Notes under the pieces: generated by a model
Told to the model about the DNA's origin: nothing
The model's database searches: none
Seen by the model: the letters and a program-made list of their open reading frames with translations, nothing else
Program-made: the position numbers and the translations under genes
Part shown: positions 1 to 10,770 of the stretch, one piece after another
How positions within the stretch are numbered: the first letter of the stretch is position 1
Layout: every line of letters begins with the position of its first letter
Assembly (NCBI GenBank): GCA_944474755.1
Contig: OX104124.1
Location: 39,724,636 to 39,788,635, forward strand
DNA from: Limnoperna fortunei
Taxonomy: Eukaryota > Mollusca > Bivalvia > Mytilida > Modiolidae
Length of the DNA: 64,000 nucleotides
Direction of reading: 5' to 3'

Positions 1-3000
1 AGTCCCACCGACGAAGGTAGATCTAGCTGCTTTAGGCTCAGTAGAAGTAGGTCATTGTTCCACCACGCTACGGCTCACCCGATGGAATATTGGAAAAATA
101 CAATACATATGATTAACTGTACTAGTTGTGCAATATCCTGAATGTACACGCATGCTTATGTTAGCCTCGCGCGGTATATTTAAATCGACCAATATTAAGG
201 TAGCAAGATACGGTTTTGTAGTTTAGTTTCGAATGTCCCCCCTGTGAAATTTCTTAATATAGGATAATGGTCCAGTTGCAGTTTACTCACATCTATGATA
301 AATGAAATACAATAAGTTTTTGAAGTGTCAGTAGAAAGTGTCATGTTTATAGAAAAGAAATATATATATAATATTTGGGTGTCATATATATAATATATAT
401 TTGTTTGCGAATCGGCATATAAAAAATGTGTTCTATCTCATTGTCGTTCTAGATAATGATTATTTACATGCATAGGTCGTCATTTTATGTTTCGACGTTT
501 CCTTATAATTCATTTATAAACTTCAGTGACGTAACGTTTTGTAAACGTTTTACAAATTATTCTATTTTAGTATATAATCTGTGGAAAAAAGAAGCCAGCG
601 AAAGAATATTTTCTCGAATCTGCATTCCACAATGTTGAGTTTATATTGATGCACACGATTTTCACCTTAAGCGAATTTTGAAGGGATAAAAATTCATCTT
701 TTCTGTAAAAGTGTAATGTGTCGAATCACCGTTTTGTATGTAAATTTTTGTTGAAATAGGTATAAACCTTGTAAGTGCTGTAGACACTCTGGTTTCTCTT
801 CAACCCACGAATATATCTTTCGCCTTTTACTAAAGATATCCATGGAGAGGAACTATTAACGAGTCTACAGACAATTTCTTTCGCCTTACATTTGTAAGGT
901 TTCATAACGAAAACAATTATAACTAGTATGAAGCCAATTCTTCTTGTCTTGGTCGACAAATCGTAATAATCGTTGAATTCAAAAATAAAATAAAATACAA
1001 AAATAATTTTTTTTCCCGAGCACGGTTCGAACTCGTACCTAGAGCCCTACGAAAATACTTATGCTGTAAAACAAAAAAGAGTGAGTGTCGAGTTTGCGAG
1101 GCGGTATCTCCGCCGACAGAACCGAAGTCCCACCGACGAAGGTAGATCTAGCTGCTTTAGGCTCAGTAGAAGTAGGTCATTGTTCCACCACGCTACGGCT
1201 CACCCGATGGAATATTGGAAAAATACAATACATATGATTAACTGTACTAGTTGTGCAATATCCTGAATGTACACGCATGCTTATGTTAGCCTCGCGCGGT
1301 ATATTTAAATCGACCAATATTAAGGTAGCAAGATACGGTTTTGTAGTTTAGTTTCGAATGTCCCCCCTGAAATTTCTTAATATAGAAGTATGGTCCAGTT
1401 GCAGTTTACTCACATCTATGATAAATGAAATACAATAAGTTTTTGAAGTGTCAGTAGAAAGTGTCATGTTTATAGAAAAGAAATATATATATAATATTTG
1501 GGTGTCATATATATAATATATATTTGTTTGCGAATCGGCATATAAAAAATGTGTTCTATCTCATTGTCGTTCTAGATAATGATTATTTACATGCATAGGT
1601 CGTCATTTTATGTTTCGACGTTTCCTTATAATTCATTTATAAACTTCAGTGACGTAACGTTTTGTAAACGTTTTACAAATTATTCTATTTTAGTATATAA
1701 TCTGTGGAAAAAAGAAGCCAGCGAAAGAATATTTTCTCGAATCTGCATTCCACAATGTTGAGTTTATATTGATGCACACGATTTTCACCTTAAGCGAATT
1801 TTGAAGGGATAAAAATTCATCTTTTCTGTAAAAGTGTAATGTGTCGAATCACCGTTTTGTATGTAAAATTTTTGTTGAAATATGTATAAACCTTGTAAGT
1901 GCTGTAGACACTCTGGTTTCTCTTCAAACCCACGAATATATCTTTCGCCTTTTACTAAAGATATCCGTGGAGAGGAACAATTAACGAGTCTATAGACAAT
2001 TTCTTTCGCCTTACATTTGTAAGGTTTCATAACGAAAACAATTATAACTAGTATGAAGCCAATTCTTCTTGTCTTTGTCGACAAATCGTAATAATCGTTG
2101 AATTCAAAAATAAAATAAAATACAAAAATAATTTTTTTTCCCGAGCACGGTTCGAACTCGTACCTAGAGCCCTACGAAAATACTTATGCTGTAAAACAAA
2201 AAAGAGTGAGTGTCGAGTTTGCGAGGCGGTACCTCCGCCGACAGAACCGAAGTCCCACCGACGAAGGTAGATCTAGCTGCTTTAGGCTCAGTAGAAGTAG
2301 GTCATTGTTCCACCACGCTACGGCTCACCCGATGGAATATTGGAAAAATACAATACATATGATTAACTGTACTAGTTGTGCAATATCCTGAATGTACACG
2401 CATGCTTATGTTAGCCTCGCGCGGTATATTTAAATCGACCAATATTAAGGTAGCAAGATACGGTTTTGTAGTTTAGTTTCGAATGTCCCCCCTGTGAAAT
2501 TTCTTAATATAGGATAATGGTCCAGTTGCAGTTTACTCACATCTATGATAAATGAAATACAATAAGTTTTTGAAGTGTCAGTAGAAAGTGTCATGTTTAT
2601 AGAAAAGAAATATATATATAATATTTGGGTGTCATATATATAATATATATTTGTTTGCGAATCGGCATATAAAAAATGTGTTCTATCTCATTGTCGTTCT
2701 AGATAATGATTATTTACATGCATAGGTCGTCATTTTATGTTTCGACGTTTCCTTATAATTCATTTATAAACTTCAGTGACGTAACGTTTTGTAAACGTTT
2801 TACAAATTATTCTATTTTAGTATATAATCTGTGGAAAAAAGAAGCCAGCGAAAGAATATTTTCTCGAATCTGCATTCCACAATGTTGAGTTTATATTGAT
2901 GCACACGATTTTCACCTTAAGCGAATTTTGAAGGGATAAAAATTCATCTTTTCTGTAAAAGTGTAATGTGTCGAATCACCGTTTTGTATGTAAATTTTTG

Positions 3001-4884
3001 TTGAAATAGGTATAAACCTTGTAAGTGCTGTAGACACTCTGGTTTCTCTTCAACCCACGAATATATCTTTCGCCTTTTACTAAAGATATCCATGGAGAGG
3101 AACTATTAACGAGTCTACAGACAATTTCTTTCGCCTTACATTTGTAAGGTTTCATAACGAAAACAATTATAACTAGTATGAAGCCAATTCTTCTTGTCTT
3201 GGTCGACAAATCGTAATAATCGTTGAATTCAAAAATAAAATAAAATACAAAAATAATTTTTTTTCCCGAGCACGGTTCGAACTCGTACCTAGAGCCCTAC
3301 GAAAATACTTATGCTGTAAAACAAAAAAGAGTGAGTGTCGAGTTTGCGAGGCGGTATCTCCGCCGACAGAACCGAAGTCCCACCGACGAAGGTAGATCTA
3401 GCTGCTTTAGGCTCAGTAGAAGTAGGTCATTGTTCCACCACGCTACGGCTCACCCGATGGAATATTGGAAAAATACAATACATATGATTAACTGTACTAG
3501 TTGTGCAATATCCTGAATGTACACGCATGCTTATGTTAGCCTCGCGCGGTATATTTAAATCGACCAATATTAAGGTAGCAAGATACGGTTTTGTAGTTTA
3601 GTTTCGAATGTCCCCCCTGAAATTTCTTAATATAGAAGTATGGTCCAGTTGCAGTTTACTCACATCTATGATAAATGAAATACAATAAGTTTTTGAAGTG
3701 TCAGTAGAAAGTGTCATGTTTATAGAAAAGAAATATATATATAATATTTGGGTGTCATATATATAATATATATTTGTTTGCGAATCGGCATATAAAAAAT
3801 GTGTTCTATCTCATTGTCGTTCTAGATAATGATTATTTACATGCATAGGTCGTCATTTTATGTTTCGACGTTTCCTTATAATTCATTTATAAACTTCAGT
3901 GACGTAACGTTTTGTAAACGTTTTACAAATTATTCTATTTTAGTATATAATCTGTGGAAAAAAGAAGCCAGCGAAAGAATATTTTCTCGAATCTGCATTC
4001 CACAATGTTGAGTTTATATTGATGCACACGATTTTCACCTTAAGCGAATTTTGAAGGGATAAAAATTCATCTTTTCTGTAAAAGTGTAATGTGTCGAATC
4101 ACCGTTTTGTATGTAAAATTTTTGTTGAAATAGGTATAAACCTTGTAAGTGCTGTAGACACTCTGGTTTCTCTTCAAACCCACGAATATATCTTTCGCCT
4201 TTTACTAAAGATATCCGTGGAGAGGAACAATTAACGAGTCTATAGACAATTTCTTTCGCCTTACATTTGTAAGGTTTCATAACGAAAACAATTATAACTA
4301 GTATGAAGCCAATTCTTCTTGTCTTTGTCGACAAATCGTAATAATCGTTGAATTCAAAAATAAAATAAAATACAAAAATAATTTTTTTTCCCGAGCACGG
4401 TTCGAACTCGTACCTAGAGCCCTACGAAAATACTTATGCTGTAAAACAAAAAAGAGTGAGTGTCGAGTTTGCGAGGCGGTACCTCCGCCGACAGAACCGA
4501 AGTCCCACCGACGAAGGTAGATCTAGCTGCTTTAGGCTCAGTAGAAGTAGGTCATTGTTCCACCACGCTACGGCTCACCCGATGGAATATTGGAAAAATA
4601 CAATACATATGATTAACTGTACTAGTTGTGCAATATCCTGAATGTACACGCATGCTTATGTTAGCCTCGCGCGGTATATTTAAATCGACCAATATTAAGG
4701 TAGCAAGATACGGTTTTGTAGTTTAGTTTCGAATGTCCCCCCTGTGAAATTTCTTAATATAGGATAATGGTCCAGTTGCAGTTTACTCACATCTATGATA
4801 AATGAAATACAATAAGTTTTTGAAGTGTCAGTAGAAAGTGTCATGTTTATAGAAAAGAAATATATATATAATATTTGGGTGTCA
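1..4884 (+). repeat. Tandem satellite array, ~1,125-bp units in a 2,250-bp dimer
   Basis: Units restart with GAGTGAGTGTCGAG near 1079, 2204, 3329 and 4454, a steady 1,125-bp step; the window opens inside a unit. Neighbouring units differ (a GTGAAATTTC or a TGAAATTTC version, GGATAATGG or GAAGTATGG), while units two apart are almost identical, so the true repeat is a 2,250-bp dimer. Each unit holds a GC-rich patch (GAGGCGG..CCGCC), a TATATATAATAT run and an A/T-rich stretch. The last unit stops at 4884, where Ty3/gypsy sequence begins without a gap. Short reading frames recur in every unit, but differences between copies look non-selected, so I treat the array as non-coding satellite DNA. The same unit appears in the opposite orientation from 10419 and as a fragment at 61341-61415. 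Confidence 0.93.
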
Positions 4885-6558
4885 CACAGAATGAGCGATG
4901 GAAGCGACCGACCGATTGCTTTTGCATCTAGGACACTAACTTCCGCAGAAAAGAATTATTCAGTGTTAGAACGTGAGAGCTTAGCTATAATTTTTGCGGT
5001 GCGTAAATTTCATCAATATTTGTATGGGAACTTTGTTACTATAGTAACTGATCATAAGCCGGTGGTAGGCTTGTTTAGAGAAGATAAAGCAATTCCCACG
5101 ATGGCAGCGTCTCGAATACAGAGATGGGCACTAACACTTTCAACGTACCGTTACAAGATTGTTTACAGAGAAGGTCGTGATAATAACGCTGATGCATTAA
5201 GCAGATTACCAATTGCTGAAAGAACTGAAGTGGAAACAAAAACCCCTGGAGACACGATTCTGACACTTCAACATTTCGAAAGCAATACACCTGTCACTGC
5301 TAATCAGATTCAGAAATGGACAAACAAAGATAAGGTCTTATCTGAAGTTTTGAGATGTGTACTGCATGGGTGGCCAAGAGAATGCTGTCGGGAGGAATTA
5401 AAACCATATTTCAATCGCCAACATGAAATTAGTTCTCACGATGGAATTTTATTGTGGGGAGGACGAGTAATCATCCCTGAAGCTGCAAGAGAAGTCATGT
5501 TGACCGAACTGCATGAAGGTCATCCTGGAATTACACGAATGAAGCGGCTAGCAAGAAGTTATTTATGGTGGCCGGGATTAGAAAGCGAACTAGAAAAGAC
5601 AGTACAACATTGTTTCAGTTGTCAAGAAAACCGCCATGCACCTGCAAATGCACCACTTCATCCATGGGAGTTTCCAAGTAGGCCATGGTCCCGTTTGCAC
5701 GTTGATTTCGCAGGACCTTTTATGGGACATACATTTCTTATTATTATTGATGCTTATTCCAAGTGGCTGGATGTGCATATCATGAGTAGCATGTCAACAG
5801 AGGCAACGATAAGTAAATTGAGAAGTACATTTGCTGTGCACGGATTACCCGATATGATAGTTTCCGACAATGGAGGAACGTTTGTAAGCGCAGAGTTCGC
5901 AAATTACATGCAAGCGAATGGAATTAAACATCGTACAACTGCACCGTGGCATCCATCATCAAATGGATGTGCAGAACGCGCAGTCCAGGTATTCAAAGAA
6001 GGAATGAAGCAGATGAAAGATGGAACCGTCAAAGAAAAGTTACAGAAATTCCTGTTCCATTACCGTATTACACCGCAAAGCACAACTTGTCAACTATTGA
6101 TGAAAAGGCAATTAAAATCACGCTTAGATTTGATTTTTCCGGATACTCGTGTTTCTGACAGAGTCCAAGAGAAACAAGCAGAACAAAAATTGTATCATGA
6201 CAAATCATCAAAGGAAAGAATTTTCACAGATGGAGATAATGTGTTGATACGTAACTTTACACCAAATGCTACGATCAAATGGATAAGAGGGAAAGTAATA
6301 ATGAAAACTAGTCCACTGTCATACAAGATAGAACTTATGGACGGAAAAGTTGCGAGAAGACACATTGATCATATTCAAAAATGTTGCGAGAACAATGACC
6401 CGAGTGAACCAGATTATGAACCAGAAATAGAAATTCCGATGAAAAGTGACAATGCTCTAAAATCGACACCCGCCGAAACCGCCGAAATTCAATTATCGCC
6501 AAATGTCACTCTTCCAATCAGACAACATCCTATCCGAATCAGGAAAGAACCGTCTTAA
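4885..6558 (+). CDS. Ty3/gypsy pol fragment: RNase H and integrase
   Basis: This is the 3' part of a Ty3/gypsy polyprotein in a 577-codon open frame whose first ~20 codons (from 4825) are satellite sequence read through, so no native start exists. In that numbering, residues 22-128 are RNase H without its first catalytic Asp (TDHKPV at 75-80, NADALSRLP at 121-129). An HHCC zinc site follows (H230, H233, C263, C266). The integrase core carries the DDE triad at D294 (VDFAGP), D348 (SDNGG) and E384 (CAERAV). A basic C-terminal region ends near 577. The segment after the core (STTCQLLMKR, ~408-417) looks shorter than in relatives, suggesting a small in-frame deletion. The style is closest to Mag/K02A2.6-type elements; the clade is inferred by eye. 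Confidence 0.85.
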   Translation, partial: HRMSDGSDRPIAFASRTLTSAEKNYSVLERESLAIIFAVRKFHQYLYGNFVTIVTDHKPVVGLFREDKAIPTMAASRIQRWALTLSTYRYKIVYREGRDNNADALSRLPIAERTEVETKTPGDTILTLQHFESNTPVTANQIQKWTNKDKVLSEVLRCVLHGWPRECCREELKPYFNRQHEISSHDGILLWGGRVIIPEAAREVMLTELHEGHPGITRMKRLARSYLWWPGLESELEKTVQHCFSCQENRHAPANAPLHPWEFPSRPWSRLHVDFAGPFMGHTFLIIIDAYSKWLDVHIMSSMSTEATISKLRSTFAVHGLPDMIVSDNGGTFVSAEFANYMQANGIKHRTTAPWHPSSNGCAERAVQVFKEGMKQMKDGTVKEKLQKFLFHYRITPQSTTCQLLMKRQLKSRLDLIFPDTRVSDRVQEKQAEQKLYHDKSSKERIFTDGDNVLIRNFTPNATIKWIRGKVIMKTSPLSYKIELMDGKVARRHIDHIQKCCENNDPSEPDYEPEIEIPMKSDNALKSTPAETAEIQLSPNVTLPIRQHPIRIRKEPS

Positions 6559-6834
6559 TTGAAGGATTATGTTCGGAAATAATGTGAACAATGTTTTATT
6601 GGTAACATGTGCAACGAGTCATAATAATACTCTTGTTACCAAGATGTGCATTTAGTACATCAATTTTGAAATGTTCTTTTGATTAACTATATTGCGTTAA
6701 TTCCAGTGGATTATCCAATATATTGCGAACTTTATATTTTTTCAAAAATATTAAGATTTGACAGTGTTGATTGACTATACACATTTTAAGTAATTAAAAG
6801 ATTTTTTATTTTTGTTTACAAATGTTGATTAGAC
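6559..6834 (+). other. Ty3/gypsy 3' non-coding region before the LTR
   Basis: This AT-rich stretch runs from the pol stop to the LTR. Its last ~105 bp (6729-6834) reappear inverted at 7173-7277 in the minus-strand copy, directly after that copy's truncated pol. This shows that the minus copy lost an internal integrase segment rather than its 3' end. No reading frame of note is present. Confidence 0.7.
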
Positions 6835-7022
6835 TGTAAAGATACGATTTGTTTACTGTTTCATTCATAGTATTAGATGAAAGGTTAAAGGTTAGGTTTT
6901 CTCAAGTTTCGGTAAATATACTCTGTCGGCCAAATACATTTCACTTCTGTAATTAACATCGAACTGTGCACTTGTAAAATTAATTGTTGAACTGTGTGAG
7001 TTGTTCATGTAAAGTTATTACA
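6835..7022 (+). repeat. Ty3/gypsy 3' LTR with internal deletion
   Basis: It begins TGTAAAGATA and ends TTATTACA, a proper TG..CA pair. Next to the minus-strand LTR pieces it lacks ~110 bp after TGTAAAGATA, which the other copy keeps at 7054-7160. It is followed by satellite sequence at 7023-7044. Confidence 0.75.
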
Positions 7023-7044
7023 CCACCGACGAAGGTAGATCTAG
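7023..7044 (+). repeat. 22-bp satellite remnant between two Ty3 LTR pieces
   Basis: The bases CCACCGACGAAGGTAGATC and the following TAG match the satellite unit (for example 1134-1155). They mark the right flank of the plus-strand Ty3 insertion. The next base begins LTR sequence of the opposite orientation, so this is a breakpoint of the inverted arrangement. Confidence 0.75.
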
Positions 7045-7053
7045 TAAACAAAT

Positions 7054-7172
7054 AAACAGTAAACAAATCGTAAACATAAAGCAGCTGGCTCTGATATAAG
7101 ATAAGGAGATTACTATATACCTCCACCCTTAGACTACAACTAATCGCTTTAACAGAACACTTTATCTTTACA
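7054..7172 (-). repeat. Ty3/gypsy 3' LTR, partial
   Basis: The minus strand starts TGTAAAGATA at 7172 and keeps the ~110 bp missing from the plus copy, then breaks off in the AT-rich GATTTGTTTACTG region near 7054. Together with 10194-10418 it shows that the intact LTR was about 300 bp. Confidence 0.7.
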
Positions 7173-7245
7173 GTCTAATCAACATTTGTAAACAAAAATA
7201 AAAAATCTTTTAATTACTTAAAATGTGTATAGTCAATCAACACTG

Positions 7246-9290
7246 TCAAATCTTAATATTTTTGAAAAAATATAAAGTAAAATAAAACATGACTTCTCTT
7301 GCAGCTTCAGGTATGATTACTCGTCCTCCCCACAATAAAATTCCATCGTGAGAACTAATTTCATGTTGGCGATTGAAATATGGTTTTAATTCCTCCCGAC
7401 AGCATTCACTTGGCCACCCATGCAGTACACATCTCAAAACTTCAGATAAGACCTTATCTTTGTTTGTCCATTTCTGAATCTGATTAGCAGTGACAGGTGT
7501 ATTGCTTTCGAAATGTTGAAGTGTCAGAATCGTGTCTCCAGGGGTTTTTGTTTCCACTTCAGTTCTTTCAGCAATTGGTAATCTGCTTAATGCATCAGCG
7601 TTATTATCACGACCTTCTCTGTAAACAATCTTGTAACGGTACGTTGAAAGTGTTAGTGCCCATCTCTGTATTCGAGACGCTGCCATCGTGGGAATTGCTT
7701 TATCTTCTCTAAACAAGCCTACCACCGGCTTATGATCAGTTACTATAGTAACAAAGTTCCCATACAAATATTGATGAAATTTACGCACCGCAAAAATTAT
7801 AGCTAAGCTCTCACGTTCTAACACTGAATAATTCTTTTCTGCGGAAGTTAGTGTCCTAGATGCAAAAGCAATCGGTCGGTCGCTTCCATCGCTCATTCTG
7901 TGTGACAATACAGCTGCGACTCCGTGGGCTGAGGCGTCGCACGCAACGATTAGCTCCTTTGATGGATCATAATGTACCAAGACAGATGCTGATTTCAATA
8001 ACTTCTTAGACTCTACAAACGATTTTTCTTGTTCCTTTCTCCATGACCATTTCACTTTACTTTGCAACAATGAATATAACCGATGTAATAGTGTTGACAG
8101 GTTTGGCAAGAATCTGTTATAGTATGTAAGCATTCCTAAATATGCTTTCAATTCGGACACATTTGTAGGCCTCGGAGCTTTATCGATCGCTTCCACTTTG
8201 CTCTCTACTGGCTTAATTCCGTCTTTGTTTATCTTAAAACCTAGATAAACTACTTCCTGAGCAAGAAATGTACATTTACGTTTTTTTAGTCGAATGCCCA
8301 CCTTCTTGAATCGTTCAAGCACAATTGACAGAGTTTTCAAGTGCTCAGCACGTGTTCGACCAGTTATCAAAACATCGTCCACTCTGACTAGAACGTTAGG
8401 TATTCCTTGAACAACATTTTCGAGCGTTCTTTGGAAGATGCCTGGACTCGAGGACACACCATACGGCAATCTATTATATGTGAATAAACCCTTATGAGTG
8501 TTTATAGTTACGTATCTCTTGCTATCTTCATCTAACTGAATTTGTTGGTAAGCCCTATTTAAATCCAACTTTGTAAATTCCTTTCCTCCCGCAAGCGCTG
8601 CGTAGAGATCTTCTGTTTTTGGTATCGGATAGTTATCCAACTTAGAGACTGCATTAACTGTAACTTTGTAATCACCACAAATTCGTATTTCACCGGATTC
8701 TTTCACTACTGGAACTATAGGTGCGGCCCATTCCGAGAATTCCACGGGTTCTATCTGTCCTTCTTTTTCAAGTCTCTCGAGTTCCTTTTTCAACTTTATC
8801 CTTCAATGAGTAAGCTAGCGGACGAGCTTTATAATACTTCGGAGTTGCATTCTCATCAACATAGATTTTAGCTTTCACCGATGATATGCATCCGAGTTCA
8901 TCATTAAACACTTCTTTGTTTTCTTCCAGAATTTCTTCTAAAGTGTGGTCCTTGGAAACACGGAATATCTGCTTCCAATCTAACTTAATTTTAGCCAACC
9001 AATCTCGGCCTAACAAATTCGGACCTCTGTGCGCTACCAGTTACGGGTAGTTTAACCGGATCTTTGTCTTGAAATTGAACACTCACCTCTGTTTTTCCTA
9101 AAACCGGCAAGGGCTGTCCCAAATAAGTACGCAATTGTCCCTTTACTTTTGTCAATCCAGCTCCCTCCTTAATAGAATCGTAAGCGTCCTCATTGAGCAC
9201 AGTCACACTGGCTCCCGTATCAATATCCATTTCGATTTCTTTCCCATTAACGCTAACACTAACTTTGTATGGATCCGTTCTTTCACTACG
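7246..9290 (-). pseudogene. Ty3/gypsy pol: protease, RT, RNase H, truncated
   Basis: Three overlapping frames make up one broken pol. The protease (9230-8991) has the DTGAS active-site motif; a frame change near 9020 leads to the spacer segment (9016-8768), and another near 8790 to the 515-codon RT/RNase H frame (8793-7246). The RT keeps the two Asp of the catalytic box but reads RVDD rather than the usual YxDD. RNase H contains DASAHG and TDHKPV. Its last ~200 residues match the plus-strand copy with about one change. The frame runs off near 7285 (..REVM then F-rich residues) into 3' non-coding sequence, so integrase is lost. An apparent -1 step between gag and protease near 9285 could be decay or, less likely, programmed frameshifting. 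Confidence 0.85.
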
Positions 9291-10123
9291 ACTGAGTAGA
9301 TTGAGTATAGTTCTTCCTCACCTGAACTTGTAGCCTCAACATAATTTGTTTTCTTTTGAAATGCCCCAGTCTTAACAGAGTGTTTAGTGTCACTGACCTG
9401 TTTACTTCTACATTTCTTTGCGATGTGACCCTTTTTCTTACAATGATGACATTTCGCCTCCCTGAATCTGCATTCATGTGCCTTGTGGTTGCCTCCGCAA
9501 CGGTAACATTCGTCCCGTTTCCCAGAATAACCTTGAAATTGTTGTCCTTTTGGTTGGTGTCTTGATATTTTATTAATGACTTTTACAGGTCCACTTCCAC
9601 TAGCCTGAATGTCTTGTGCATTCTTTGCTGCGGTCTCCATGGATGTTGCAATATCCAAAGCTTTTGCAAAGTCAAGTTGTGGTTCCGCTAAGAGTCTTCT
9701 TTGAATTCGATCATTATTTATCCCAACCACTAAGCGATCTCTCAACATTGCATTTAAAGTGTCACCATACTTGCAGTGTTCTGCCAGACTTCTCAGTTCC
9801 GCTACATACGATCGGGCCGATTCGTCACTGTGCCTCGTTCTGCTATTGAATTTGAACCTCTGTATACTTTCAGATGGCTCTGGATGTTTATGTTCCTTAA
9901 TTAATTCTGTTAATTCATCAAATGTCTTTGTATTTGGCTTATCCGGTGCAAGTAAATCTCTCATTAACTTGTATGTTTTCCGTCCACAAACGCTCAGTAG
10001 AATATCTCTTTTCTTGTCGTCATCGTCTATTTAGTTTGCGCTGAAATAACAAGTTAAACGTTCCACGTATTGTATCCAATCCTCTGATTCTTCATAAGCA
10101 TCCAATTTCCCAAATGTTGGCAT
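9203..10123 (-). pseudogene. Ty3/gypsy gag with two CCHC knuckles, one in-frame stop
   Basis: The likely start is the ATG at 10123 (MPTFGKLDAYEESEDW). After 30 codons a TAA stop at 10033-10031 interrupts the frame, which resumes in phase and contains the long 253-codon open part from 9964. The continuing frame has the gag-type helical region followed by two zinc knuckles: CYRCGGNHKAHEC and CHHCKKKGHIAKKC, both C-x2-C-x4-H-x4-C. These bind the genomic RNA in functional elements. The frame leaves the conserved path near 9285, just before protease, through an apparent one-base loss. The short upstream segment with its single stop is easy to miss because it falls below usual length cut-offs. Confidence 0.8.
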
Positions 10124-10176
10124 TTTGCGTTGGTTTAATAATTCTCTATAATTATTTATTTATATAATCCTCTTTA

Positions 10177-10190
10177 ATCCTCGTCGCCAA
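10177..10190 (-). other. Possible primer-binding site of the Ty3 element
   Basis: Just inside the 5' LTR end (10194) the minus strand reads TTTGGCGACGAGGATT. A TGG-initial motif a few bases from the LTR is the usual form of a tRNA primer site; I cannot assign the tRNA. Confidence 0.35.
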
Positions 10191-10193
10191 ATA

Positions 10194-10418
10194 TGTAATA
10201 ACTTTACATGAACAACTCATACAGTTCAACAATTTATTTTACAAGTGCACAGTTCGATGTTAATTACAGAAGTGAAATGTATTTGGCCGACAGAGTATAT
10301 TTACCGAAACTTGAGAAAACCTAACCTTTAACCTTTCATCTAATACTATGAATGAAACAGTAAACAAATCGTAAACATAAAGCAGCTGGCTCTGATATAA
10401 GATAAGGAGATTACTATA
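10194..10418 (-). repeat. Ty3/gypsy 5' LTR, truncated at its outer end
   Basis: It ends TTATTACA at 10194 and matches 6841-7022 over ~180 bp. It stops at CTATAG (10418), short of the TGTAAAGATA start, and abuts satellite DNA. Confidence 0.75.
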
Positions 10419-10770
10419 GGTGGGACTTCGGTTCTGTCGGCGGAGGTACCGCCTCGCAAACTCGACACTCACTCTTTTGTTTTACAGCATAAGTATTTTC
10501 GTAGGGCTCTAGGTAAGAGTTCGAACCGTGCTCGGGAAAAAAAATTATTTTTGTATTTTATTTTATTTTTGAATTCAACGATAATTATGATTTGTCGACC
10601 AAGACAAGAAGAATTGGCTTCATACTAGTTATAATTGTTTTCGTTATGAAACCTTACAAACGTAAGGCGAAAGAAATTGTCTATAGACTCGTTAATTGTT
10701 CCTCTCCACGGATATCTTTAGTAAAAGGCGAAAGATATATTCGTGGGTTTGAAGAGAAACCTGAGTGTCT
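10419..10770 (-). repeat. Satellite unit fragment, reverse orientation
   Basis: The sequence is the reverse complement of the 1,125-bp unit from its CCGACAGAACCGAAGTCCCAC region through the AT-rich part to CAGAGTGTCTA. It breaks at ~10770 into unrelated sequence. The same ~270 bp (from GCTCTAGGTACGAG) recur at 12001-12280 beyond the insert. Confidence 0.88.

Larger units (their letters stand above)
4885..7022 (+). mobile_element. Ty3/gypsy retrotransposon, 5'-truncated copy with 3' LTR
   Basis: Satellite joins directly to Ty3/gypsy pol in the middle of RNase H at 4885. The element then runs through integrase, a ~275-bp 3' non-coding stretch and one LTR. Gag, protease, RT and the 5' LTR are absent. 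After the LTR comes CCACCGACGAAGG, which is satellite sequence, and CCAC is the likely 4-bp target duplication (the satellite reads AGTCCCACCGACG; see the opposite flank at 10419). The remaining pol matches the facing minus-strand copy almost perfectly. Confidence 0.85.
7045..10418 (-). mobile_element. Ty3/gypsy retrotransposon, internally deleted minus-strand copy
   Basis: Read on the minus strand: 5' LTR (10418-10194), possible primer-binding site, gag, protease, RT, RNase H, the start of the integrase zinc region, a deletion junction near 7285, 3' non-coding sequence and a partial 3' LTR (7172 down to ~7054). The 5' LTR has lost its first part. Its outer flank is the satellite at 10419, reading GTGGGACTTCGG, the partner of the CCAC flank at 7023. 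The copy carries one nonsense and several frameshift lesions and cannot encode integrase. Confidence 0.85.

Noticed and set aside
456..638. A 60-codon frame and a 61-codon frame present in every satellite unit.
   Set aside because: They are identical only because the units are homogenised; composition is random and they are carried along on either strand.
1024..1040. GGTTCGAACTCG in the satellite unit, resembling a tRNA B box.
   Set aside because: No A box or cloverleaf lies at the right distance, and the sequence is palindromic around TTCGAA.
1785..2084. A 99-codon minus-strand frame with a signal-peptide-like start repeated in most satellite units (also 4035-4334, 13226-13525).
   Set aside because: Copies differ mostly by amino-acid changes (for example M to R, C to Y, K to M), and other units truncate or shift the frame (726-959, 10592-10789, 12020-12265). 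That is neutral drift of a satellite, not a gene.
9270..9295. Programmed frameshift between Ty3 gag and pol.
   Set aside because: Two further frame changes and a stop in the same copy make simple decay more likely, and I see no clear slippery site with a downstream structure.
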